From Actinomycetota bacterium (lineage in GTDB: Bacteria > Actinomycetota > Actinomycetes > Mycobacteriales > Micromonosporaceae): a stretch of 64,000 bases of DNA. The stretch's first letter is position 1; each line of letters begins with the position of its first letter. This document shows positions 37,065 through 47,546 of this stretch, one piece after another. The position numbers were made by a program, and so were the translations under genes. Location: positions 62,001-126,000 of the forward strand of contig VAWN01000023.1 in NCBI GenBank assembly GCA_005885555.1. Direction: 5' to 3'. The notes beneath the pieces are model-generated. The model ran no database searches and was not told the DNA's origin. It saw only the letters and a program-made list of their open reading frames with translations.

Positions 37065-38378
37065 GTGGGACGCAGCCAGCACGTGCCGCGGGGTCGCCCG
37101 GACGGGTTCGGCGCGGACGCCGACGACCGCGGCAGCCCCATCCTGCACGTCGACATGGACGCGTTCTACGTTTCGGTTGAGGTGCGCCGCCGGCCGGGGC
37201 TGGCCGGAAAGCTGGTCATCGTCGGCGGGGCCGGCCCGCGCGGGGTGGTCAGCTCGGCCAGCTACGAGGCGCGCGCCTACGGGGTACGCAGCGCGATGCC
37301 GGGTGCCCGGGCCCGCCGGCTCTGCCCGGATGCGATCTTCCTGCCGCCGGATTTCAGCGAGTACACGGCCGCGTCCCGCGCGGTCATGCGGATCTTCCGC
37401 GAGGTCACCCCGCTGGTCGAGCCGCTGTCCCTGGACGAGGCGTTCCTCGACGTGTCCGGCGCGCAGCGGTTGCTCGGCCGCCCGGCCGGGATCGCCGAGC
37501 TCATCCGCCGCCGGGTCCGCGACGAGCAGCGGCTGCCGTGCTCGGTCGGGGTGGCACCGACGAAGTTCATGGCCAAGCTGGCGTCCACCCGCGCCAAGCC
37601 GGACGGCCTGGTCGTGGTACCCGTCGACCGGGTACTGGACTACCTGCACCCGCTGCCGGTCGACGCGCTGTGGGGCGTGGGGGAGCGCAGCGCCGAGGCG
37701 CTGCACCGGCTGGGCCTGCGCACCGTCGGCGACCTGGCCCGGGCACCGAGCGGCATGATCCGGTCGGCGCTCGGCGAGGCGGCGGCCACCCAGCTGCACG
37801 AACTGGCCTGGGGTCGCGACCCGCGGTCGGTGGTCCCCGAGCACGTGGAGAAGTCGATCGGCGCGGAGACGACCTTCGACGTCGACGTCGACGACCTGGC
37901 CGTCATCCGGCGCACGATGCTGGTGCTGGCCGGGAAGGCGGCCGGCCGGCTGCGCCAGGCGGGGCAGGTCGGGCGCACCGTCTCGATCAAGGTGCGCCTG
38001 TCGGACTTCCGCACGCTCAACCGGTCCCGCACGCTCGGCACGCCGACCGACGTCACCAAGGAGATCTTCGAAACCGCCTGGTCGCTGTATGAGATCCTCC
38101 GGCCCGGTGACCGGATCCGGCTGGTCGGGGTACGGATCGAGGGGCTGCTCGATGCCGGGCGGGCACCCCGGCAGCTGGCCCTCGGCGGACGGGAGCGGGG
38201 CTGGGCCGAGGCGGAACGGGCGGCCGACGCGGCGATTGCCCGGTTCGGGGCGGCTGCGGTGCGCCCGGCCAGCCTTCTCGGACCGGCCGGTCAGCTACGC
38301 GGAGCAGACTGGACGGGTGCTCCGGGTCCATGGGACGCAGCGCCGGAGGACCCGACCGGCGAAAATACCGACACCTGA
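37065..38378 (+). CDS. dinB: DNA polymerase IV (Y family)
   Basis: Translesion DNA polymerase of 437 residues. The catalytic acids are present: D30 and D32 in ILHVDMDAFYVSVE and the DE pair in LVEPLSLDEAFLDVSGA. Also seen are SYEARAYGVRSAMP, SVGVAPTKFMAKLAS, and a little-finger domain with VSIKVRLSDFRTLNRSRTL. The N-terminus has about 25 extra polar residues and the C-terminus a disordered tail. A leaderless promoter without a LexA box suggests constitutive or non-SOS expression, unlike the imu operon upstream. Confidence 0.94.
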   Translation: MGRSQHVPRGRPDGFGADADDRGSPILHVDMDAFYVSVEVRRRPGLAGKLVIVGGAGPRGVVSSASYEARAYGVRSAMPGARARRLCPDAIFLPPDFSEYTAASRAVMRIFREVTPLVEPLSLDEAFLDVSGAQRLLGRPAGIAELIRRRVRDEQRLPCSVGVAPTKFMAKLASTRAKPDGLVVVPVDRVLDYLHPLPVDALWGVGERSAEALHRLGLRTVGDLARAPSGMIRSALGEAAATQLHELAWGRDPRSVVPEHVEKSIGAETTFDVDVDDLAVIRRTMLVLAGKAAGRLRQAGQVGRTVSIKVRLSDFRTLNRSRTLGTPTDVTKEIFETAWSLYEILRPGDRIRLVGVRIEGLLDAGRAPRQLALGGRERGWAEAERAADAAIARFGAAAVRPASLLGPAGQLRGADWTGAPGPWDAAPEDPTGENTDT

Positions 38379-38495
38379 CCCGCGACCGGCTTTCCGACCC
38401 GCGTACCCCCTCGTAGACTTGCGAGTAAGCAGCCACCTGGCTGTCACGGTCCGTCGACCCATCGCGGGTCGACATCCTGACCGGGGAGGAGTGCC

Positions 38496-38876
38496 GTGCC
38501 GCTCTCGGAACACGAGCAGCGGCTGTTCGAGCAGATCGAGCGGTCGCTTGCCGAGGATCCCAAGTTTGCCTCGGCCGTGCGCGCGTCCGACCCGCGCTTC
38601 CATGCCCGGCGCCGACTGCTGGTCGCCGCCGTCCTCGTCGTCGCAGGTCTGGGTCTTGTCGTCTACGGAGCCGTCAGCAAGAACCCGCTTGTGGGGGTGG
38701 CCGGGTTCGTGGTCATGCTCGGCGCTGCCGGGTTCGCCCTCGCGTCCCTGCGCCGCGCGCATGGAAGTGAACTGCGCTCGGTCGGCGGCAGCGCCCGCCG
38801 GTCCACCCGTCGGCGCAGCTCGTTGATCGACCGCCTGGAGGAGCGCTGGCGCCAGCGCCCGGAGGACAGCCGCTGA
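38496..38876 (+). CDS. DUF3040 membrane protein
   Basis: A 126-residue protein with the DUF3040 start PLSEHEQRLFEQIERSLAED and two membrane helices (LLVAAVLVVAGLGLVVYGAV and LVGVAGFVVMLGAAGFALAS), followed by a basic tail. Such genes lie between dinB and the mraZ cluster in many actinobacteria; function unknown. The GTG has GGGGAGGAG upstream, and TAGACT at about 38414 may be its -10. Confidence 0.87.
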   Translation: MPLSEHEQRLFEQIERSLAEDPKFASAVRASDPRFHARRRLLVAAVLVVAGLGLVVYGAVSKNPLVGVAGFVVMLGAAGFALASLRRAHGSELRSVGGSARRSTRRRSSLIDRLEERWRQRPEDSR

Positions 38877-38904
38877 CGGGTTCCGGCAGCGGGTAGCAGT
38901 ACGA

Positions 38905-38940
38905 CGTGTGGGGGGCGGCCGCCGGGCCGCCCCCCACACG
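38905..38940. terminator. Strong bidirectional hairpin
   Basis: A perfect 16-bp GC-rich stem (CGTGTGGGGGGCGGCC and its complement) with a GCCG loop lies between the convergent DUF3040 and transglutaminase genes. It lacks a T-tract but is placed as a shared terminator. Confidence 0.85.
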
Positions 38941-38966
38941 CATCGCCGCCCTCACACGCATCCGAG

Positions 38967-41429
38967 CTAACGGGTACCGCGCCGGGCCAGCAGCCGTCGC
39001 GGACTGAGCGCCGCCACGACGGTGTCCCGGACCTGACCGACCCGGTTGATCAAGCCCGCTCCACCGGTGCCGATCCGGTACCGCCAGCGGCGCAGTACCG
39101 ACGGCGGCAGGACGATCGCGCGCAGCCGGGCACGGCGCGGCCGGGTGGCGGCCACCGCCCGGCGTACCGACCGCAGGCCGGCGCCGAGGTCGCCGGACAC
39201 CTCGGGTACCCGCGCATACCGGGCCTGTTCCTCAGCCCGGCCGAGCAGCCGCAGCCCGTCGGCGGGCTCCCCGAACAGATCGAGCTCCTTGATCACCCGG
39301 CGGGCAACCACCCGCGGCGTGTGCGCGTCGCTGACTGGTACGTCGTAGTCGACGAGCGTGTCGACCAGTTCGTCCCAGGCCGCATGCGCCTCGCCGATCG
39401 CCGCCGGTTCGGTCACCACCTGCATCTGGCCGGGCGCCTCGACGGTGACGTCGGGCGACGGACCGCGGGACCGGCCGGCCAGCCGGTGGCGGCGCAACAG
39501 GCCGCGCCGCACACCCGGTACCGCGAACGCGATCAGCAGGGCAAGCACCGCGCCGAGCAGCCACCAGCGCCACGCGGTCGAGCCCGAATCGGTGGTCACG
39601 ACGCTGCCGCCGCCACTGCCGAAGTCACGCGGGTCGTGCGGCGCATTGCCGACCTCGCCGCTGGCGTCCACGCCGCCCGGCGTCTGCGTCGAGCCGCCGT
39701 TGTCGTCGCCGGAGCTCGCCGTCGGGTTGTTGGCGTCCGGTGCCCAGTCGGTCTTGACCGAACCGGAGCGCGGAGGCGTGGCGTCGAACGGTACCCAGCC
39801 GATGCCGCCGAAGTACACCTCGGTCCAGGCGTGCAGGTCCTGGTTGGTCAGCGAATAGGTCTGGCCCTGGCGCGAGGAGCCGCGGGTGAAGCCGAACGCC
39901 ACCCGGGCCGGGTAGTGCGCCGCCCGGACCATCCACGCCATCGCGACCGCGTACTGCTGGCAGTACCCCTGCTTGTTGGTCAGGAAGTCGACCAGGTCCG
40001 AGCCGCTGGTGCCGGCCTTGGTGGTGACCGAGTACTGGAAGTGGTTGTCCGTGGAGAAGTACGCCAGGATCGCCTCGACCTTGTCGTACTCGGTGGTCTT
40101 GCCCTGGATGAGCTGGTTGACCAGCTTGTCGACCTGCGCCGGCTCCTGGGTAGGTACCCGGGCGTACTCGCGGATCGAACTCTGCGGGTCGATCAGGTCG
40201 GCGGCGCGCAACGCGGCCTTCGTGTACGTGGTCGACAGGTAGTCGAACGAGTACGCCTTGCCCTTCGTCGACGAGCGGTTCGAGTAGACCTGGTCGCCGA
40301 GGTAGTCGTACAGCCAGCTGCCGTCCAGCCTCTGCGTGCCGGCCAGCCGTTGGTACACCGGCAGGTAGTACGGCGCCCGGCCCATGTCGAAGTCGGTGAT
40401 CGTCACGTTGGCGTGGTACTCGTGCTGGCTGACGCCTTTGTGGTTGATCTGCGGATCTGGGATGCCCTTGGCGGTGACCGCCTGCCCGGAGCCGGGCGCG
40501 TTGTTGCGGAACCCGCTCGCGGTCAGCTCGTCGGCGACGGCGAACCGCAGGTAGTACGGGTTCGGGTCGTTCGTGCTGACCTTGAGCATCTCGAAGCTCT
40601 TGCCGTTGTTCAGCTGCCCGGCGAGGGTCGCGAACAGGTTCACCGCCGGACCCGGCCGGTTGCCGTTGCCCGGCCCGTTGCCCGGCCCGTACCCGTTCAG
40701 CCGCGACAGCACCCCGCTGGTCATGCCGGGCAGGAACAGCGGCAGCGCGACGGCGACGGCCACCCCGAAGAACGCGAGCCGCCGCCCGGCCGCGGACAGC
40801 GGTGACGGTTCCCAGACGTCGACGCCGCGCCCGTCGCCGGTGAACCGGCGGCCGAACCGGCGTACCCGGTCGACGCTGTCGGTCACCAGCAGCCAGAGGA
40901 ACCCGAGCGCGCCGATGATGAACGGGATCGGCGAGACGCTGTCCACGTGGACGAACACCGGGACGGCGTAGATCGCCAGCATCGGGAACCCGGCGATCGC
41001 CGGCCGGCGCAGCCCCACCGCGCACACGTCGACCAGCACCGCCACCAGGCCGATGCCGAGCGAGGTCAGGAACAGCAGGCCGGGGGTGTCCGGTACCGGC
41101 AGGCCGCTCTTCTCGATGTCGGCGGTCGCGCTGCTCATCAGGTCGGCGAACGACTGCAGGGTGGCGCGGGTGGGGATGGTACCCAGGAACGCGTGCGGCG
41201 CGTGGGCCAGCCAGGTGACCATCACGACCAACGCGCCGAGCATCGCCAGGAGCTGTGCCCACAGCCGGGCCCGCAGCGCGCGTGCCGCGATCCCCGCGCC
41301 GGTGACCGCGCCGATGACGAACGCGCAGTAGATGGCCCACGAGTACGTGGCGAACACGGTGGACAGCGGGGTCGCGGCCAGCAGGGTCGCCGTGCCCGCG
41401 GCGAGGGCAACCGATCGACGCTGGTTCAT
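38967..41429 (-). CDS. Transglutaminase-like membrane protein (DUF3488/TgpA type)
   Basis: An 820-residue protein with five or six N-terminal membrane helices, a large extracellular domain, and a further helix near residue 640 (AWRWWLLGAVLALLIAFAVP). The transglutaminase core has Cys in TNKQGYCQQYAVAMAWMVRA, and His with the Asp strand in DLHAWTEVYFGGIGWVPFD. The C-terminal DUF4129-like part is cytoplasmic. It forms an operon with a DUF58 protein and a MoxR ATPase, a common trio of unclear function. The intact triad suggests a peptide crosslinking or amidase activity outside the cell. Confidence 0.9.
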   Translation of the reverse strand: MNQRRSVALAAGTATLLAATPLSTVFATYSWAIYCAFVIGAVTGAGIAARALRARLWAQLLAMLGALVVMVTWLAHAPHAFLGTIPTRATLQSFADLMSSATADIEKSGLPVPDTPGLLFLTSLGIGLVAVLVDVCAVGLRRPAIAGFPMLAIYAVPVFVHVDSVSPIPFIIGALGFLWLLVTDSVDRVRRFGRRFTGDGRGVDVWEPSPLSAAGRRLAFFGVAVAVALPLFLPGMTSGVLSRLNGYGPGNGPGNGNRPGPAVNLFATLAGQLNNGKSFEMLKVSTNDPNPYYLRFAVADELTASGFRNNAPGSGQAVTAKGIPDPQINHKGVSQHEYHANVTITDFDMGRAPYYLPVYQRLAGTQRLDGSWLYDYLGDQVYSNRSSTKGKAYSFDYLSTTYTKAALRAADLIDPQSSIREYARVPTQEPAQVDKLVNQLIQGKTTEYDKVEAILAYFSTDNHFQYSVTTKAGTSGSDLVDFLTNKQGYCQQYAVAMAWMVRAAHYPARVAFGFTRGSSRQGQTYSLTNQDLHAWTEVYFGGIGWVPFDATPPRSGSVKTDWAPDANNPTASSGDDNGGSTQTPGGVDASGEVGNAPHDPRDFGSGGGSVVTTDSGSTAWRWWLLGAVLALLIAFAVPGVRRGLLRRHRLAGRSRGPSPDVTVEAPGQMQVVTEPAAIGEAHAAWDELVDTLVDYDVPVSDAHTPRVVARRVIKELDLFGEPADGLRLLGRAEEQARYARVPEVSGDLGAGLRSVRRAVAATRPRRARLRAIVLPPSVLRRWRYRIGTGGAGLINRVGQVRDTVVAALSPRRLLARRGTR

Positions 41430-41475
41430 CGCAGTGCCTTGCGCTCGCTCCGCGGGGCCGCCCCGCGTCCCGCCC

Positions 41476-42777
41476 TCATCGGGTACCCCCGGCGGTTGTC
41501 ACGGTCTCGGCCATCGCGGCGCGCCAGGCGAACCCCGGAGCGCCACGGCTGACCTGCTGCCAGAGCCCCGGCAGCCGGTCGCCGTGCGCGGCGCCGGTGA
41601 CCCGCCAGCCGGCCTGCACCAGGCGCAGCGCCGTCGCCGCGCGGGCCCGGTCGGCCTCCAGCCGCGCCGGCTCCGGCAGGGTGAGCCAGGTGCTGCTGTC
41701 GACCAGGAAACCGATCGCGGTCCCGCTCGCCCACCGCCACCGCGCGACCACGTCGGCGTCTTCGGTGGACAGCATGCCCAGCACGGCGATCACCAGGCCG
41801 CCGTCGGCCCGCCGGCGCAGCCCCTCACCGATGCGGCCGAGGTCGGCCCGGGGGGACAGCTTCACCTCGGCGAGGTGGTCGAGGATCGCGCCGTCACCGT
41901 CGGAGTCGCTGGCCTCGATGTCGGCCAGGTCGGTGACCAGGCGCAGCCGGTACCCGGACTCGCGCAGGTGCACCGCGATGCTGGCGATGGCGGAGACCGC
42001 CCATTCGAAGCTCGCCGTCGGGCCCTCGCCGCGGTGCCCGGTGCGCCGCACGTCCAGGACCAGCGTGGCCCGGCTCTCCCAGGGCTGCTCCTCGCGGCGC
42101 ACCATCAGCTCGCCGACCCGGGCCGTCGACCGCCAGTGCACCCGGCGCAGGTCGTCACCGTGGCGGTACTCGCGGGTCGCCGCGTCGTCCTCACCGTGTA
42201 CCGCGACCGAGCGCGCCCGGGAGTCGCCGCTGCCGGTGTACTCGCCGGTCAATCGGACGGCCGGCAGCGGTACCACGGTCGGCGTGACGATCAGGTGGTC
42301 CACCGACGGGAAGGCGCGGGCCAGCTCGCACAGCCCGAACGGATCGGTCAGCCGGATCACCAGTGGCCCGATCTCGTACCGTCCCCGCACGTCGGCCCGC
42401 ACGCTGTAGGCCACCGAGCTGGCCTGGCGCCGGCCGAGCCGTTCCAGGACCAGCCGCGGCCGGCTGCCCAGCGCGTACGGCAGCCGGTCCTCCAGCAGCA
42501 GCGTGCCGGTCGGCAGCGCGGACAGGTTCTGCAGGCGCAGCACCACCCGGGCGGTCGCCCCGACCGGGGTCCGGGTCGGCTCCAGCGACCGGGTGCACGC
42601 CAGCTTGTACCGGGTCCGCCCGACGTACCACGAGGCCAGCAGCGGCAGCACGCCGATCAGCACGGCCACCCGCAGCAGATCCTTCTCGCCGAAGGCCAGC
42701 GCGGCCAGCGCCACGGTGACCGCGCAGGCGAGGAACGACTTGCCGCGGGTGGTCAGCCCGCGCAAACCCTCGCGCAT
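41476..42777 (-). CDS. DUF58 domain protein
   Basis: A 433-residue protein with two N-terminal membrane helices (KSFLACAVTVALAALAFGEK, VAVLIGVLPLLASWYVG). A DUF58 region follows, carrying REYRHGDDLRRVHWRSTAR and a von Willebrand A-like strand RATLVLDVRRTG. It lies 3 bp after moxR and 46 bp before the transglutaminase gene, as in the standard MoxR-DUF58-TgpA cluster, where it may be a substrate-binding partner of the ATPase. A possible 7-bp hairpin lies in the gap after it. Confidence 0.88.
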   Translation of the reverse strand: MREGLRGLTTRGKSFLACAVTVALAALAFGEKDLLRVAVLIGVLPLLASWYVGRTRYKLACTRSLEPTRTPVGATARVVLRLQNLSALPTGTLLLEDRLPYALGSRPRLVLERLGRRQASSVAYSVRADVRGRYEIGPLVIRLTDPFGLCELARAFPSVDHLIVTPTVVPLPAVRLTGEYTGSGDSRARSVAVHGEDDAATREYRHGDDLRRVHWRSTARVGELMVRREEQPWESRATLVLDVRRTGHRGEGPTASFEWAVSAIASIAVHLRESGYRLRLVTDLADIEASDSDGDGAILDHLAEVKLSPRADLGRIGEGLRRRADGGLVIAVLGMLSTEDADVVARWRWASGTAIGFLVDSSTWLTLPEPARLEADRARAATALRLVQAGWRVTGAAHGDRLPGLWQQVSRGAPGFAWRAAMAETVTTAGGTR

Positions 42778-42780
42778 GGC

Positions 42781-43830
<1,050 letters not shown>

Positions 43831-44019
43831 TGGCCTCCTCCTAGGTGCCCTCGGCGGCCAGTGGGGTCACGGCACACCGGTCGGGTCCGCCGGAGAAGGG
43901 GTCGGATCTCCGCGGGCCACCTGCTTGGGAACAGGCTAGCCCGCGGGGGCGACAGTCGCCGACTCCCGATCGACGCTCACCGCCGGGGATTCCTGACGGC
44001 GGTACCCGACCGAACGCGC

Positions 44020-44025
44020 TACACT
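44020..44025 (+). promoter_or_regulatory. -10 element for the leuS leader transcript
   Basis: TACACT ends 6 nt before the leader-peptide ATG at 44032, the same spacing seen for other leaderless starts in the window. No good -35 is seen. Confidence 0.6.
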
Positions 44026-44031
44026 GCCGGC

Positions 44032-44067
44032 ATGCGGGCCGTCCGACTTCTCAGGCGGCCGTGCTGA
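44032..44067 (+). CDS. leuS leader peptide with Leu-Leu
   Basis: An 11-residue peptide, [11 protein letters not shown], ends inside a hairpin upstream of leuS. The two leucines are encoded CTT-CTC; CTT is rare in such GC-rich genes, so a ribosome would be sensitive to low charged tRNA-Leu. The start appears leaderless. Downstream hairpin and terminator make this a classical attenuation leader for leucyl-tRNA synthetase. Translation of the peptide is inferred from the layout. Confidence 0.7.
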   Translation: MRAVRLLRRPC

Positions 44068-44087
44068 TCTGATCCGGACAGCACGGC
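44058..44087 (+). promoter_or_regulatory. leuS leader hairpin (pause/regulatory stem)
   Basis: A perfect 9-bp stem, GCCGTGCTG with CAGCACGGC, has a 12-nt loop. The left arm covers the last codons and stop of the leader peptide, so ribosome position would decide whether it forms. It ends 1 nt before the terminator stem. Confidence 0.7.
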
Positions 44088-44088
44088 G

Positions 44089-44113
44089 ACCCCTCCTGCG
44101 TGAGGGGTTTTTT
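44089..44113 (+). terminator. Intrinsic terminator in the leuS leader (attenuator)
   Basis: ACCCCTC-CTGCGT-GAGGGGT forms a 7-bp stem followed by six T residues, 33 bp before the leuS start. As one of the few T-tract terminators in this window, and placed before an essential gene, it is almost certainly a conditional attenuator. Confidence 0.82.
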
Positions 44114-44146
44114 CATGCCCTCCCGACGACGACTCAGGTGACGATC

Positions 44147-46981
44147 ATGATCCAGGCCCAGGCGGACATCCCACCGCACCGGTACACGGCCGAGCTGGCC
44201 GCCGAGATCGAGGCGCGCTGGCAGGACTACTGGGAGGAGCACGGTACCTTCGCCGCGCCCAACCCGGTCGGGCCGCTGGCCGACCCCACGCACCCCCGGG
44301 CGGACGCCGAGAAGCTGTACGTGATCGACATGTTCCCGTACCCGTCGGGCGCCGGACTGCACGTCGGGCACCCGCTGGGGTACATCGGGACGGACAGCTA
44401 CACCCGGTACTTCCGGATGATCGGGCGCAACGTGCTGCACCCGATGGGGTTCGACGCGTTCGGGCTGCCGGCCGAGCAGTACGCGGTGCAGACCGGTACC
44501 CACCCGCGCAAGACCACCGAGGAGAACGTCGACCGGTACCGTGCCCAGCTGCGCCGCCTGGGGCTGGCCTACGACAACCGGCGCTCGTTCGCGACCACCG
44601 ACGTCGGGTACTACCGCTGGACCCAGTGGATCTTCCTGCAGATCTTCAACTCGTGGTACGACCCGCAGGCCCGCCGGGCGCGGCCGGTCACCGAGCTGGC
44701 CGACGAGTTCGCCGCCGGCCGGCGGGAGGTACCGGGCGGCCGCGACTGGGCCGCGCTGACCCCGGTCGAGCAACGGAAGATCATCGACGGGTACCGGCTG
44801 GCCTACATCTCCGAGGCGCCGGTCAACTGGTGCCCCGGGCTGGGTACCGTGCTGGCCAACGAGGAGGTCACCGCGGACGGCCGCTCCGAGCGCGGCAACT
44901 TCCCGGTGTTCAAGCGCAGCCTGAAGCAGTGGATGATGCGGATCACCGCATACGGCGACCGGTTGCTGGAGGACCTGGACGGCCTGGACTGGCCGGAGCC
45001 GATCAAGCTGATGCAGCGCAACTGGATCGGCCGCTCGACCGGCGCGCACATCGACTTCGGCACCGATGCCGGTCCGATCCGGGTGTTCACGACCCGCCCG
45101 GACACGGTGTTCGGGGCCACCTACATGGTGCTGGCCCCCGAGCACGAACTGGTCGACCTGCTGGTCGCCGGCGCCTGGCCGGAGGGGACCAAGCCGGCCT
45201 GGACCGGCGGGCACGCGAGCCCGGCCGGGGCGGTCGCCGCCTACCGCGCGTCGGTGGCCGGCGAGACCGAGGCCGAGCGCACCGCGGAGAGCCGGGAGAA
45301 GACCGGCGTGTTCGTCGGGGCGTACGCGGTCAACCCGGTCAACGGCGCGCGGATCCCGGTGTTCATCGCCGACTACGTGCTGGCCGGCTACGGTACCGGC
45401 GCCATCATGGCGGTACCCGGCCAGGACGAGCGGGACTGGGAGTTCGCGGAGAAGTTCGACCTGCCGATCATCCGCACCGTGCAGCCGCCCGCGGACTTCG
45501 ACGGCAAGGCGTTCGTCGGCGAGGGACCGGCGATCAATTCAAGCGCACCTCAGGCGCTCAGCCTGGACGGGATGGGCATCGCCGACGCGAAGAAGGCGAT
45601 CACCAGCTGGCTGGAGGAGCACGGGTACGGCACCGGCGCGGTCACCTACCGGCTGCGCGACTGGCTGTTCTCCCGGCAGCGGTACTGGGGCGAGCCGTTC
45701 CCGATCGTCTACGACGGGACCGGGATGCCGGTGCCGGTGCCCGAGTCGATGCTGCCGGTCGAGCTGCCCGAGATCGACGACTTCTCGCCCAAGACGTTCG
45801 ACCCGGACGACGCCGGGTCCACCCCGGAGACGCCGCTGTCGCGGGCCCGCGACTGGGTCGAGGTGGAGCTGGACCTGGGCGACGGGCCGCGGCGGTACGT
45901 CCGGGAGACCAACACGATGCCGCAGTGGGCCGGCTCCTGCTGGTACGAGCTGCGGTACCTGGACCCGACCAACGACAAGGCGCTGGTCGACCCGGAGAAC
46001 GAGCGGTACTGGATGGGTCCGCGGGAGCCGGGCGACTGCGGTGGCGTGGACCTGTACGTCGGCGGGGTGGAGCACGCGGTGCTGCACCTGCTGTACGCGC
46101 GGTTCTGGCACAAGGTGCTGTACGACCTGGGCCACGTGTCGTCGTTCGAGCCGTTCCGGCGGCTGTTCAACCAGGGGTACATCCAGGCGTACGCGTACAC
46201 CGACGAGCGGGGCAGCTACGTGCCCGCCGAGGAAGTGTCCGAAGTGGACGGTGGCGGGTACGCGTGGCACGGCCGGCCGGTCCGGCGCGAGTACGGCAAG
46301 ATGGGCAAGTCACTGAAGAACGTGGTGACGCCCGACGAGATGTGCGCGCAGTACGGCGCCGACACCTTCCGCGTGTACGAGATGTCGATGGGCCCGCTGG
46401 AGGTGTCCCGGCCCTGGGAGACGCGGGCGGTGGTCGGCGCGCAGCGGTTCCTGCAGCGGGTCTGGCGCGCGGTGGTCGACGAGCAGACCGGCGCGGTACG
46501 GGTCGTCGACCGGCCCGCCGACGAGGAGACGACTCGGCTGCTGCACCGGGTCGTCGACGGGGTGCGCGCCGACATGGAGGGTCTGCGGTTCAATACGGCG
46601 ATCGCGAAGCTGATCGAGCTGACCAACCGGGTCACCGTGATCGGCGGTGACGGTACCCCGCGGGAGGTGGCCGAGCCGCTGGTGCTGATGGTCGCGCCGT
46701 TCGCCCCGCACATCGCCGAGGAGCTGTGGCAGCGGCTGGGCCACGACGGCAGCCTGGCCTACGCCGACTTCCCGGTGGCCGACCCGGCGCTGCTGGTCAC
46801 CGAGACGGTGACGTACCCGGTCCAGGTCAACGGCAAGGTCCGCGGCCGGGTCGAGGTGCCGGCGGACGCACCGGAGGACGCGGTACGGCAGGCGGCGCTG
46901 GCCGCGGTCGCCGACCACGTCACCGGCGAGCCCCGCAAGGTCATCGTGGTACCGGGCCGGATGGTCAGCGTCGTGGTCTGA
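44147..46981 (+). CDS. leuS: Leucyl-tRNA synthetase
   Basis: Charges tRNA-Leu; 944 residues, class I. The HIGH motif is in [18 protein letters not shown], the CP1 editing domain has [19 protein letters not shown] and [13 protein letters not shown], and the KMSKS loop reads [13 protein letters not shown]. The C-terminal anticodon domain is complete. The ATG at 44147 has AGGTG 6 nt upstream, whereas the in-frame GTG at 44138 has no ribosome site. Expression is probably controlled by the leader peptide and attenuator upstream. Confidence 0.95.
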   Translation: MIQAQADIPPHRYTAELAAEIEARWQDYWEEHGTFAAPNPVGPLADPTHPRADAEKLYVIDMFPYPSGAGLHVGHPLGYIGTDSYTRYFRMIGRNVLHPMGFDAFGLPAEQYAVQTGTHPRKTTEENVDRYRAQLRRLGLAYDNRRSFATTDVGYYRWTQWIFLQIFNSWYDPQARRARPVTELADEFAAGRREVPGGRDWAALTPVEQRKIIDGYRLAYISEAPVNWCPGLGTVLANEEVTADGRSERGNFPVFKRSLKQWMMRITAYGDRLLEDLDGLDWPEPIKLMQRNWIGRSTGAHIDFGTDAGPIRVFTTRPDTVFGATYMVLAPEHELVDLLVAGAWPEGTKPAWTGGHASPAGAVAAYRASVAGETEAERTAESREKTGVFVGAYAVNPVNGARIPVFIADYVLAGYGTGAIMAVPGQDERDWEFAEKFDLPIIRTVQPPADFDGKAFVGEGPAINSSAPQALSLDGMGIADAKKAITSWLEEHGYGTGAVTYRLRDWLFSRQRYWGEPFPIVYDGTGMPVPVPESMLPVELPEIDDFSPKTFDPDDAGSTPETPLSRARDWVEVELDLGDGPRRYVRETNTMPQWAGSCWYELRYLDPTNDKALVDPENERYWMGPREPGDCGGVDLYVGGVEHAVLHLLYARFWHKVLYDLGHVSSFEPFRRLFNQGYIQAYAYTDERGSYVPAEEVSEVDGGGYAWHGRPVRREYGKMGKSLKNVVTPDEMCAQYGADTFRVYEMSMGPLEVSRPWETRAVVGAQRFLQRVWRAVVDEQTGAVRVVDRPADEETTRLLHRVVDGVRADMEGLRFNTAIAKLIELTNRVTVIGGDGTPREVAEPLVLMVAPFAPHIAEELWQRLGHDGSLAYADFPVADPALLVTETVTYPVQVNGKVRGRVEVPADAPEDAVRQAALAAVADHVTGEPRKVIVVPGRMVSVVV

Positions 46982-47114
46982 GGACTGTCGCACCCCGGAA
47001 ACTGTCAGATCGGCGAAGGCCCCGGCGCGCTGCTGGTGCAGATGCGGCTGTCCGAGCTGGTCGTGCCGGCCGCGCTGCCCGCGGCGTGAGGCCGCTCGGC
47101 CGCGCGTCTCGCGA

Positions 47115-47162
47115 GATCTTGGACGCCGGTACCCCTTGCAGGGGGCAGAAACGTCCAAGATC
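47115..47162. repeat. Palindromic element, GATCTTGGACG family
   Basis: Perfect 11-bp arms (GATCTTGGACG and its complement) flank a 26-bp core with an inner CCCCT-TGC-AGGGG hairpin. It is the same size and arrangement as the copy at 29410-29461. It lies between the convergent leuS and VOC genes. Confidence 0.88.
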
Positions 47163-47198
47163 CGAGGCCGGGGGACCGAGCGGGGCAGGCGGAGCCGG

Positions 47199-47546
47199 TC
47201 AGCCGTGCGCGGTCGGGTGGCGCGGCTGGTAGATGCCGAGCTCCGCGCCGCCGGGCAGGCGCAGCGAGGTGATCAGTCCCCAGCCCTGGTCGCTGACCGG
47301 CCCGAGTACCTCGGCTCCCTTGGCCTTCAGCTCGGCCAGCGTGGCTTCGATGTCGTCGCACATGAGAAACAGCTCGTGACGGGTACCGCCGTCGGCCGGA
47401 TGGACGGCCAGCTCCGCCGGGGGCAGCGCGAAGATCGGCCAGCCACCGCCGCCGTCCACGGACGGGAAGCCGAGCACGTCGCCGAGGAACGCGCGAACCT
47501 CGTCGGCGGCCGGGCTCCAGATGATGGTGTGCGCTCCGGTGATCAT
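47199..47546 (-). CDS. VOC (glyoxalase/bleomycin-resistance fold) protein
   Basis: A 115-residue VOC-fold protein: AHTIIWSPAADEVRAFLGDV, GWPIFALPPAELAVHP, HELFLMCDDIEATLAELKAK and GITSLRLPGG-like strands ending LGIYQPRHP. Substrate and metal use are unknown. The ATG is preceded by AAAGGA and overlaps the gatD stop (ATGA), so it is cotranscribed with murT-gatD. A cell-wall role is not implied. Confidence 0.82.
   Translation of the reverse strand: MITGAHTIIWSPAADEVRAFLGDVLGFPSVDGGGGWPIFALPPAELAVHPADGGTRHELFLMCDDIEATLAELKAKGAEVLGPVSDQGWGLITSLRLPGGAELGIYQPRHPTAHG

Noticed and set aside
44032-44146. T-box riboswitch before leuS
   Set aside because: No T-box core sequence (TGGNACCGCG type) or specifier-loop arrangement is visible; the region is too short and has a leader peptide instead.
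47199-47546. Bleomycin-resistance protein
   Set aside because: The VOC fold is shared by many enzyme types and nothing in the sequence or the murT-gatD context indicates drug binding.
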